This document shows, piece after piece, positions 15,562-23,228 of a stretch of 34,954 bases of DNA. Origin of the DNA: JANOGU01 sp031406135 (GTDB lineage: Bacteria > Pseudomonadota > Alphaproteobacteria > Rhodobacterales > Rhodobacteraceae); contig JANOGU010000133.1 of the NCBI GenBank assembly GCA_031406135.1, positions 1 to 34,954 on the forward strand, given 5' to 3'. The translations under genes were made by a program, and so were the position numbers. Each line of letters starts with the position of its first letter. Position 1 is the stretch's first letter. The notes beneath the pieces were generated by a model. The model saw nothing but the letters and a program-made list of their open reading frames with translations, did not search any database and was not told where the DNA came from.

Positions 15562-15946
15562 GATGGATGTGAACGGCTTCTACCGGTTCGGAAGCCACAA
15601 GGGACTGAGGCCCGTGGACGTCTGGGTCGGCCGCTTCGACGAGCCGGCAGACCTGGACTACCGGGTCAGCCAGCCGGTGGTGTCGATGGTCGTCACCTCG
15701 ATGCGGCCGGGGATGCCGAAGATCGGCATCGCGCCTTTCTACCTGTCGGCCCTGCTCCCCGAAGGGATCGCGGCGATCCCGCCGTTCGACCTGCTCGAAG
15801 TCGATTTCGCGCAAAACTACCGCGACTGGCGGATGGCCTGGGAAATGGGCGAGGCGGATATCTGGGATGTGGGACCAGCCGAGGTCTATGCCGGGGCAAT
15901 CCGGGCGATGGTGGAGAGCCAGAAGCAGATCCGGAGGCCGAATTGA
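15548..15946 (+). CDS. Hypothetical protein in the glt operon
   Basis: This 132-residue soluble protein has no signal peptide or membrane segment. It begins MSLIRMDVNGFYRFG and has a composition typical of a folded enzyme-like domain (VDVWVGRFDEPADLDYRVSQ; a C-terminal helix before KQIRRPN). It starts inside the end of the secreted protein gene, and its stop overlaps the TTG start of the first GFA gene. It is thus tightly embedded in the operon. The family is not recognised and no function is proposed. Confidence 0.7.
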   Translation: MSLIRMDVNGFYRFGSHKGLRPVDVWVGRFDEPADLDYRVSQPVVSMVVTSMRPGMPKIGIAPFYLSALLPEGIAAIPPFDLLEVDFAQNYRDWRMAWEMGEADIWDVGPAEVYAGAIRAMVESQKQIRRPN

Positions 15947-16377
15947 ACGGCCATTGCCTCTGCGGCGGCGTCACGGTGCGGTTGGGCGACCGGCACGACC
16001 CGCGCGTTGGCGCCTGTCATTGCCGGATGTGTCAGCGCTGGTCGGGCGGGCTGTTCCTGTGCTTCCGCGCCGACGAGGTGCAGGTGATGGGGCAGGTGGC
16101 GCGCTACCGCTCCTCGCCTTTCGCCGAGCGGGCGTTCTGCCCGGTCTGCGGCACGCATCTGTGGATGCGCGATCTGAATGCGGCTGGCGAGGTGGCGGTG
16201 GACGCGCCCTATGACCTGATGCCGGGCCTGTTCGAGGCGGCGCGCGATTGGCCGATGCGGTCGGAGATCTACACCGACCGCGCCCTGGCCAGCGTGGCGC
16301 TGGCCGGTGACCACCGGCGCGCGACGCGGGCCGAGTATGAGGCGAAGAACGCCCATATCGAGGGGGACCTGCCGTGA
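15943..16377 (+). CDS. GFA-family (glutathione-dependent formaldehyde-activating-like) zinc protein 1
   Basis: This 144-residue protein has the GFA/CENP-V fold zinc ligands: HCLCGGV at the N-terminus, ACHCRMCQRWSGG and FCPVCGTHLW. TTG start 15943 overlaps the previous stop (TTGA), with GGAGG six bases upstream. The founding member, Gfa of Paracoccus, was reported to accelerate glutathione-formaldehyde adduct formation, but most family members have unknown substrates, so this one should not be assumed to act on formaldehyde. It is followed by a second GFA gene with a 4-base overlap. Confidence 0.88.
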   Translation: MNGHCLCGGVTVRLGDRHDPRVGACHCRMCQRWSGGLFLCFRADEVQVMGQVARYRSSPFAERAFCPVCGTHLWMRDLNAAGEVAVDAPYDLMPGLFEAARDWPMRSEIYTDRALASVALAGDHRRATRAEYEAKNAHIEGDLP

Positions 16378-16790
16378 ACGGGGCCTGTATCTGCGGTGCG
16401 GTGCGCTTTTCGGGAGAGCCGGTGCCGGGGCGGGGGATCGGCGTGTGTCATTGCCTGCGCTGCCGGACCTGGGCCGGCGGGCCGAACATGGTGATCCGCT
16501 GCGTCGGCGGCGTGGCGCTGGAGGCGGGTGAGGCGCTGGCCTGGTACCGGTCGAGCGACGATGGCGAACGGGGGTTCTGCGGGCGCTGCGGTTCGTCGCT
16601 GTTCTGGCGCGAGGCGGGCGAGCCGCGCGATTGGGCCGTGAACGTCAATGCATTCGGCGACGGCCACGGTCAGACCATCCGCGAGCACATCTGGATCGAC
16701 GCGAAACCCGACTTCTACGATTTCGCCGGCACGGCGCCGCGGTTCACCGGGGCGCAGGCCATGGCGCGCTTTCAGCCGGAAGGAGACTGA
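16374..16790 (+). CDS. GFA-family zinc protein 2
   Basis: This 138-residue paralogue-like neighbour of GFA protein 1 has the same ligands: ACICGAV, VCHCLRCRTWAGG and FCGRCGSSLFW. The GTG start overlaps the preceding stop (GTGA). The two proteins share the zinc framework but differ widely between the motifs (the second has DDGERGF and VNVNAFGDGHGQ), so a heterodimer or separate substrates are possible. gltB follows after two bases. Role in glutamate synthase expression or C1 detoxification is unknown. Confidence 0.88.
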   Translation: MNGACICGAVRFSGEPVPGRGIGVCHCLRCRTWAGGPNMVIRCVGGVALEAGEALAWYRSSDDGERGFCGRCGSSLFWREAGEPRDWAVNVNAFGDGHGQTIREHIWIDAKPDFYDFAGTAPRFTGAQAMARFQPEGD

Positions 16791-16792
16791 CG

Positions 16793-19700
16793 ATGACCTA
16801 TGATCCGATGGCCGAACAGGCAAAGCGCGACTGGCTGGATGCGCAGGGGCTCTACCGCCACGAGGACGAGCATTCGTCCTGCGGCGTGGGGCTGGTGGTG
16901 CAGGTCTCCGGCAAACCGTCGCGCAAGGTGGTGGAAAACGGGATCGCCGCGCTCAAGGCGGTGTGGCACCGGGGCGCGGTGGACGCGGACGGCAAGACCG
17001 GGGACGGGGCAGGGATTCACGTCCAGATTCCAGTCAAGTTCTTCTATGACGTGATCCGCCGCACCGGGCACGAGCCGGACATGGCCAAGCTGGTCGCCGT
17101 CGGCCAGGTGTTTCTGCCGCGCACCGATTTCGGCGCGCAGGAGCGCTGCCGCACCATCGTCGAGACTGAAGTGCTGCGCATGGGGCACTACATCTACGGT
17201 TGGCGGCATGTGCCGGTGGATACGTCGGTCCTTGGCGAGAAGGCCAACGCTACCCGGCCGGAGATCGAGCAGATCCTGATCCGCTGCGAAAAGGAGATCA
17301 CCCAGGACCAGTTCGAGCGCGAGCTGTACATCATCCGCCGCCGGATCGAGAAGGCGGCGCTGGCGGCGCATATCGCCGGGCTCTACCTCTGCTCGCTGTC
17401 GTGCCGGTCGATCATCTACAAGGGCATGATGCTGGCCGAGCAGGTCAGCGTCTTCTACCCCGACCTGATGGACGAGCGCTTCGAGAGCGCCTTCTGCATC
17501 TACCACCAGCGCTATTCCACCAACACGTTTCCGCAGTGGGCGCTGGCGCAGCCGTTCCGCATGCTGGCCCACAACGGCGAGATCAACACGCTGAAGGGCA
17601 ACGTGAACTGGATGCGCTCGCACGAGATCAGGATGTCGTCGGACGCTTTCGGCGCGGCGGCGGAGGACATCAAGCCGATCATCCCGGCGGGCACGTCGGA
17701 CAGTGGCGCGCTGGACGCGGTGTTCGAGGCGCTGGTGCGGTCAGGCCGGTCGGCGCCGATGGCCAAGACGATGATGGTGCCCGAGGCCTGGTCGAAGAAC
17801 ACCACCGACATGCCGCGGGCCTGGGCCAACATGTATGCCTACTGCAACGCGGTGATGGAACCCTGGGACGGGCCGGCCGCCTTGGCCATGACCGACGGCC
17901 GCTGGGTCTGCGGCGGGCTGGACCGCAACGGGCTCCGGCCGATGCGCTATGTCGTCACCGGCGACGGGATGCTGATCGCGGGGTCCGAGGCCGGGATGGT
18001 GCCGGTGGACGAGGCGACGGTGCGCGAAAAGGGTGCGCTGGGGCCGGGGCAGATGATCGCTGTCGACATGGGCGAGGGCCGGCTCTACCACGACGCCCAG
18101 GTCAAGGACCGGCTGGCGAAGAGCCAACCCTACGGCGACTGGATCGAAAGGGTCACCGACCTCAACGCGCTCTTGAAGGATGTGCCGGAAGCGGCGCTTT
18201 ACGCGGGCGGCGAGTTGCGCAAGCGCCAAATCGCGGCGGGCTATTCCATCGAGGAGGTGGAGCAGGTCCTGGCGCCGATGGCCGAGGACGGCAAGGAGGC
18301 GGTGGCCTCGATGGGCGACGACACGCCGCTGGCGGTGCTGTCGGCGCAGTACCGGCCGCTGAGCCACTTCTTCCGGCAGAACTTCAGCCAGGTGACGAAC
18401 CCGCCCATCGACAGCTTGCGCGAAGCGCGGGTGATGAGCCTCAAGACCCGGTTCGGCAACCTCAAGAACGTGCTGGACGAGTCGTCCGCGCAAACCGAAA
18501 TCCTCGTTCTGGAATCGCCCTTCATCGCCAACGCCGAGTTCGACGTGATGGTGAAGGCCTTCGGCGGGCAGGTCGCCCACATCGACTGCACCTTTGCTTC
18601 GGGCTCGGGCCTGGACGACCTTCGCCAGGGGCTGGAACGCATTCGGGCCGAGGCGGAGGATGCGGTGCGGTCGGGGGCCGCGCATCTGGTGCTGTCGGAC
18701 ACCGCGCAGGGGCCGGACAAGGTGGCAATGCCGATGATCCTGGCCACATCGGCGGTGCATTCCTGGTTGACGCGCAAGGGCTTGCGCACCTTCACCTCGC
18801 TCAACCTGCGGGCGGCGGAATGCGTGGACGCGCATTACTTTGCCGTGCTGATCGGCTGCGGCGCGACCACGGTGAACGCCTATCTGGCGCAGGACACCAT
18901 CGCCGACCGCATCGCCCGCGGGCTGCTGGAGGGCACCCTGACAGACGCGATGCTGCGTTATCGGGATGCCATCGACGCTGGCCTCTTGAAGATCATGTCG
19001 AAGATGGGAATCTCGGTGATCTCGTCCTACCGCGGCGGGCTGAACTTCGAGGCTGTTGGGCTGTCGCGCGCGATGGTGGCCGAATACTTCCCGGGCATGC
19101 ATTCGCGCATCTCGGGCATTGGTGTCTCGGGCATCGAGCAGAAGCTGGAGGAAGTGCATGCCCGCGGGTGGCTGCGCGGCGAGGGGGTGCTGCCCATCGG
19201 CGGTTTCTACAAGGCGCGGCGCACCGGGGAGAAACACGCCTGGGACGCGCAGGTGATGCACATGCTGCAATCGGCCTGCGAGCGGGCGTCCTATGACCTG
19301 TGGAAGCAGTATTCCGCGGCGATGCGGGCCAACCCGCCGATTCATGTGCGCGACCTGCTGGACGTGAAGCCGCTGGGCAAGCCGGTGCCGATCGAGGAGG
19401 TCGAATCGATCACCTCGATCCGCAAGCGCTTCGTCACCCCAGGCATGTCGCTGGGCGCACTTGGCCCGGAGGCGCACAAGACGCTGAACGTGGCGATGAA
19501 CCGGATCGGGGCGAAGTCGGACTCAGGTGAGGGCGGCGAGGACCCGGCGCATTACACGCCGGAACCGAACGGCGACAACCCGTCGGCCAAGATCAAGCAG
19601 GTGGCGTCGGGGCGCTTTGGCGTCACCGCCGAATACCTCAACGCCTGCGAGGAGCTGGAGATCAAGGTCGCGCAAGGCGCCAAGCCCGGCGAGGGCGGGC

Positions 19701-21319
19701 AGTTGCCCGGGATCAAGGTCACCGACCTGATCGCGCGGCTGCGCCACTCGACCAAGGGGGTGACGCTGATCTCCCCCCCGCCGCACCACGACATCTATTC
19801 GATCGAGGACCTGGCACAGCTGATCTACGACCTCAAGCAGATCAACCCGCGGGCCAAGGTGACGGTAAAGCTGGTGTCGTCCTCTGGCGTCGGCACCATC
19901 GCCGCGGGCGTGGCGAAAGCCAAGGCGGACGTGATCCTGATCTCGGGCCACGTCGGCGGCACCGGGGCGTCGCCGGCGACCTCGATCAAGTTCGCGGGCT
20001 TGCCGTGGGAGATGGGCCTCACCGAGGCGCACCAGGTGCTGTCGATGAACAACCTGCGCGAGCGGGTGACGCTGCGCACCGATGGCGGGCTGCGCACGGG
20101 CCGGGACATCGTCATGGCGGCGATGATGGGGGCCGAGGAATACGGCATCGGCACCGCCGCGCTGATCGCGATGGGCTGCATCATGGTCCGGCAGTGCCAT
20201 TCCAACACCTGCCCGGTCGGCGTCTGCACCCAGAACGAGGCGCTGCGGGCCAAGTTCACCGGCACGGCGGACAAGGTGGTCAACCTGATTACGTTCTATG
20301 CCCAGGAGGTGCGGGAATTGCTGGCCGGGATCGGCGCGCGGTCGATGGACGAGATCATCGGGCGCGCGGACCTGCTGGTGCAAGTCAGCCGGGGGGCGGC
20401 CAACCTCGACGACCTCGATCTCAACCCGCTGCTGATCACCGTCGATGGCAGCCAGAAGATCACCTACGACCGGTCCAAGCCGCGCACCGCGGTGCCCGAC
20501 ACGCTGGACGCCGAGATCCTGCGCGATGGCGCACGGTTCTTCGAGGACGGCGAGAAGATGCAGCTCAGCTACGCCGTGCGGAACACGCATCGGACCATCG
20601 GAACCCGGGCGTCTTCGCATATCGTGCGGAAATTCGGGATGAAGAACGCGCTGCAGCCCGACCACCTGACGGTGAAGCTCAACGGCTCCTGCGGGCAGTC
20701 GCTGGGGGCGTTCGCGGTGCGCGGGCTGAAGCTCGAGGTGATGGGCGATGCCAACGACTACGTCGGCAAGGGCCTGTCCGGCGGGCTGATCGTGGTCAGG
20801 CCACAGATGACCTCGCCGCTGGAGGCTTCGGAGAACACGATCATCGGCAACACCGTGCTGTACGGCGCCACGGCCGGGTTCCTGTTCGCCTGCGGGCGGG
20901 CGGGGGAGCGGTTCGCGGTGCGCAATTCCGGCGCCTCGGTGGTGGTGGAGGGCTGCGGCTCCAACGGCTGCGAATACATGACCGGCGGGGTGGCGGTGAT
21001 CCTGGGGCGGATCGGCGCCAACTTCGGGGCGGGGATGACCGGCGGCATGGCCTATCTCTACGACCCGGAGGCGCGGGCCGAGGACTTCATCAACCTCGAG
21101 ACGCTGGTGACCTGCGCCCTGGGCCACCCGCATTGGGAGGCGCAGGCGAAGGGCCTGATCGAACGCCATGTTGCAGAGACGGGCAGCCCGAAGGCGAGGC
21201 GCATCCTGAACAATTGGGCCGCGGAGCGGGGCAACTTCCTGCAGGTCTGCCCGAAGGAGATGCTGGCGCATCTGGCGCAGCCGCTGTCGGACGAGCGGCA
21301 GGCGGTACCGGCGGAGTAG
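16793..21319 (+). CDS. gltB: Glutamate synthase (NADPH) large subunit
   Basis: This 1508-residue protein starts at ATG 16793, preceded by AGGAGA; the longer upstream open frame is not needed. Cys30 in EHSSCGVGLV is the N-terminal nucleophile of the glutamine amidotransferase domain after removal of a 29-residue propeptide. The central region carries the FMN-binding synthase domain, with GEGGEDP, IKQVASGRFGV and HVGGTGASP. The 3Fe-4S cysteines are in CIMVRQCHSNTCPVGVC with the expected spacing. The C-terminal GXGXG beta-helix domain is present (NGSCGQSLGAF, GANFGAGMTGG). Length and motifs are normal. It ends the glt operon. Confidence 0.98.
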   Translation: MTYDPMAEQAKRDWLDAQGLYRHEDEHSSCGVGLVVQVSGKPSRKVVENGIAALKAVWHRGAVDADGKTGDGAGIHVQIPVKFFYDVIRRTGHEPDMAKLVAVGQVFLPRTDFGAQERCRTIVETEVLRMGHYIYGWRHVPVDTSVLGEKANATRPEIEQILIRCEKEITQDQFERELYIIRRRIEKAALAAHIAGLYLCSLSCRSIIYKGMMLAEQVSVFYPDLMDERFESAFCIYHQRYSTNTFPQWALAQPFRMLAHNGEINTLKGNVNWMRSHEIRMSSDAFGAAAEDIKPIIPAGTSDSGALDAVFEALVRSGRSAPMAKTMMVPEAWSKNTTDMPRAWANMYAYCNAVMEPWDGPAALAMTDGRWVCGGLDRNGLRPMRYVVTGDGMLIAGSEAGMVPVDEATVREKGALGPGQMIAVDMGEGRLYHDAQVKDRLAKSQPYGDWIERVTDLNALLKDVPEAALYAGGELRKRQIAAGYSIEEVEQVLAPMAEDGKEAVASMGDDTPLAVLSAQYRPLSHFFRQNFSQVTNPPIDSLREARVMSLKTRFGNLKNVLDESSAQTEILVLESPFIANAEFDVMVKAFGGQVAHIDCTFASGSGLDDLRQGLERIRAEAEDAVRSGAAHLVLSDTAQGPDKVAMPMILATSAVHSWLTRKGLRTFTSLNLRAAECVDAHYFAVLIGCGATTVNAYLAQDTIADRIARGLLEGTLTDAMLRYRDAIDAGLLKIMSKMGISVISSYRGGLNFEAVGLSRAMVAEYFPGMHSRISGIGVSGIEQKLEEVHARGWLRGEGVLPIGGFYKARRTGEKHAWDAQVMHMLQSACERASYDLWKQYSAAMRANPPIHVRDLLDVKPLGKPVPIEEVESITSIRKRFVTPGMSLGALGPEAHKTLNVAMNRIGAKSDSGEGGEDPAHYTPEPNGDNPSAKIKQVASGRFGVTAEYLNACEELEIKVAQGAKPGEGGQLPGIKVTDLIARLRHSTKGVTLISPPPHHDIYSIEDLAQLIYDLKQINPRAKVTVKLVSSSGVGTIAAGVAKAKADVILISGHVGGTGASPATSIKFAGLPWEMGLTEAHQVLSMNNLRERVTLRTDGGLRTGRDIVMAAMMGAEEYGIGTAALIAMGCIMVRQCHSNTCPVGVCTQNEALRAKFTGTADKVVNLITFYAQEVRELLAGIGARSMDEIIGRADLLVQVSRGAANLDDLDLNPLLITVDGSQKITYDRSKPRTAVPDTLDAEILRDGARFFEDGEKMQLSYAVRNTHRTIGTRASSHIVRKFGMKNALQPDHLTVKLNGSCGQSLGAFAVRGLKLEVMGDANDYVGKGLSGGLIVVRPQMTSPLEASENTIIGNTVLYGATAGFLFACGRAGERFAVRNSGASVVVEGCGSNGCEYMTGGVAVILGRIGANFGAGMTGGMAYLYDPEARAEDFINLETLVTCALGHPHWEAQAKGLIERHVAETGSPKARRILNNWAAERGNFLQVCPKEMLAHLAQPLSDERQAVPAE

Positions 21320-21342
21320 GGTCCGGACCGGATGTGTGGCGG

Positions 21343-21435
21343 CCCCCCTCCCCTTGTGGGGGGGGAGGGGGAGGGGGCGCTTCGGTTCAACCCGCAGCCC
21401 CCCCACCCCATCCCTCCCCCACAAGGGGGGGAGGG
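21343..21435. repeat. Two G/C-rich palindromic repeats
   Basis: Two self-complementary units, about 21343-21371 and 21412-21435, each consist of a C-rich arm, a short TTGTG or CACAA centre and a G-rich arm. Each is followed by a similar tail (GGCGCTTCGGTTCAACCC and GGCGCTTGCTTCACCC). This is a tandem pair of an intergenic repeat. It may terminate gltB transcription. The second copy ends 12 bases from the LysR remnant. Homopolymer runs here make assembly errors likely. Confidence 0.6.
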
Positions 21436-21446
21436 AGGCGCTTGCT

Positions 21447-21569
21447 TCACCCGTTCGCGATCAGCCAGTCCCTCACCCGTTGCGCGGCGGTGAAGGACAG
21501 GTGCCGCCCGGCGGCCTCGAACACCGCCAGAGCCCCGGTGGAGGGCAGGATATGGCGGAGGGTTTGCAT
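21447..21569 (-). pseudogene. Miniature LysR-family (GcvA-like) regulator remnant
   Basis: This 40-codon ORF begins MQTLRHILPSTGALAVFEAA and continues GRHLSFTAA, the first helix region of GcvA-type LysR helix-turn-helix domains. It then passes directly to RVRDWLIANG and a stop, which matches the C-terminal end of the same family (FRDWLL-type). About 250 residues are missing, including the recognition helix and the effector domain, so it cannot bind DNA as a LysR protein. The join is in frame. The gene is divergent from the MttB-family gene, where a LysR regulator of that cluster would be expected. The match at the N-terminus is strong; the C-terminal match is short. Confidence 0.72.
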
Positions 21570-21662
21570 AAGGGCAGCCTATCCGCCGGCACAGCTTTTT
21601 CCGGCGTTGCAGCGCTGCGGCGACGCGCTAGACTCGCGCGCGATTGCTGGAGGAGACCCGCC

Positions 21663-23222
21663 ATGGACACCGACACCGCGCCGGAGATCGCTGCCCGGCC
21701 CCGCGCCCGGTCGGGGCGCGAGGCGCGGCGTGCGGAACGGGCGGGCGGGCCGCAGGGCGTGGGTCGCCCGTTCATCCGGCGGGGCATCCCGACCTACGAC
21801 GTCCTGTCGGAGGAGGGGCTGCAGCGGATCGAACGGACGGCGGAGCGCATCCTGGCCGAGATCGGCATCGATTTCCGTGACGACGACGCGGCGCTGGAGC
21901 TGTGGCGGCGCGCGGGCGCCCGGATCGACGGGCGGCGGGTGCGCTGCGAGCCGGGGATGCTGGCCGAGGTGCTGAAGACCGCGCCCGCGAGCTTCACCCA
22001 GCACGCCCGCAACCCGGCGCGGTCGGTGGAGATCGGCGGCAGGAACGTGGTCTTCTCGCCGGCCTACGGATCGCCGTTCGTGATGGACCTCGACCGCGGC
22101 CGCCGCTACGGCACCATCGAGGACTTCCGCAACTTCATCCGCCTCGGCCAGTCCTCGCCCTGGCTGCACCATTCGGGCGGCACGATCTGCGAGCCGGTGG
22201 ATGTGCCGGTGAACAAGCGCCACCTCGACATGGTGCTGGCGCATATCGAGAATTCCGACCGCGCCTTCATGGGGTCGGTGACCGCCGAGAGCCGGGCGGA
22301 GGACTCCATCGAGATGGCGCGGATCGTCTTCGGGCGGGACTTCGTGGACGCCAACTGCGTGATCCTGGGCAATGTGAACGTCAATTCGCCATTGGTCTGG
22401 GACGCCACGATGACCACGGCGATGCGCGCCTATGCACGGGCCAGCCAGGCGGCGGTGGTGGTGCCGTTCATCCTTGGCGGCGCGATAGGGCCGGTCACCA
22501 ACGCCGGGGCCATTGCGCAGGCGCATGCGGAAACGCTGATGGGCTGCGCGCTGACCCAGCTGGAACGGCCGGGGGCGCCCTGCATCTACGGCAACTTCCT
22601 GTCGTCGATGTCGCTGCGGTCCGGCTCGCCCACCTTCGGCACACCGGAGCCGGCCATCGGCTCGATGGTGATCGGCCAGCTGGCCCGCCGCGCCAGGTTG
22701 CCGCTGCGCTGTTCGGGGAATTTCACCACGTCGAAGCTGCCGGATGCGCAGGCGATGACCGAGGGCACGATGTCGATGCTGGCAGCGGTGCACAGCGGGG
22801 CCAACTTCATCCTGCATTCGGCCGGGTTCCTCGACGGGCTGTTGTCGATGTCCTACGAGAAGTTCGTGATGGACACCGACCTTTGCGGCGCGTTGCACAG
22901 CTATCTTGACGGGGTGGTGGTGGACGACAATTCGCTGGCCATGGGGGCTTTCGAGGAGGTCGGTCCCGGCAGCCACTTCTTTGGCTGTGCCCACACCATG
23001 GCCAATTACGAGACCGCGTTCTGGGACAGCGGTCTGGCCGACAACGAGCCGTTCGAGAAATGGCAGGCGGCAGGGTCGGAGGATGCCGCGATGCGAGCCA
23101 ACAGGCTGTGGAAGAAGCGGCTGGCGGAGTTCGAGCCGCCGCCGCTTGACGCGGGTATCCGCGACGGGCTCCGTGACTTCGTGGCCCGCCGCAAGGGCGA
23201 GATGCCCGACGCCTGGCACTGA
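21663..23222 (+). CDS. MttB-family corrinoid methyltransferase, non-pyrrolysine type
   Basis: This 519-residue protein starts at ATG 21663 behind GGAGGAG. It belongs to the trimethylamine methyltransferase family, shown by RIERTAERILAEIGIDFRDD, FSPAYGSPFVMDLDRGRRYG, GAIGPVTNAGAIAQAHAE, SSMSLRSGSPTFGTPEPA and the C-terminal GPGSHFFGCAHTMANYETAFW. No in-frame amber codon occurs, so it lacks pyrrolysine. Characterised non-Pyl members demethylate quaternary amines such as glycine betaine, proline betaine or carnitine, passing the methyl to a corrinoid protein. No corrinoid-protein or methyl-THF transferase gene is nearby, so partners must lie elsewhere. The next gene, a TMADH-like demethylase, suggests stepwise demethylation of a betaine. 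Substrate unknown. Confidence 0.9.
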   Translation: MDTDTAPEIAARPRARSGREARRAERAGGPQGVGRPFIRRGIPTYDVLSEEGLQRIERTAERILAEIGIDFRDDDAALELWRRAGARIDGRRVRCEPGMLAEVLKTAPASFTQHARNPARSVEIGGRNVVFSPAYGSPFVMDLDRGRRYGTIEDFRNFIRLGQSSPWLHHSGGTICEPVDVPVNKRHLDMVLAHIENSDRAFMGSVTAESRAEDSIEMARIVFGRDFVDANCVILGNVNVNSPLVWDATMTTAMRAYARASQAAVVVPFILGGAIGPVTNAGAIAQAHAETLMGCALTQLERPGAPCIYGNFLSSMSLRSGSPTFGTPEPAIGSMVIGQLARRARLPLRCSGNFTTSKLPDAQAMTEGTMSMLAAVHSGANFILHSAGFLDGLLSMSYEKFVMDTDLCGALHSYLDGVVVDDNSLAMGAFEEVGPGSHFFGCAHTMANYETAFWDSGLADNEPFEKWQAAGSEDAAMRANRLWKKRLAEFEPPPLDAGIRDGLRDFVARRKGEMPDAWH

Positions 23223-23228
23223 GCGACC

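Noticed and set aside
19523..21424. A 633-codon minus-strand open frame inside gltB
   Set aside because: gltB is unambiguous over this whole stretch with intact Fe-S and C-terminal motifs; the antisense frame has only His/Arg/Asp-rich filler sequence.
21663..23222. Pyrrolysine-encoding trimethylamine methyltransferase
   Set aside because: The reading frame contains no in-frame amber codon, so this is the non-pyrrolysine branch of the family.
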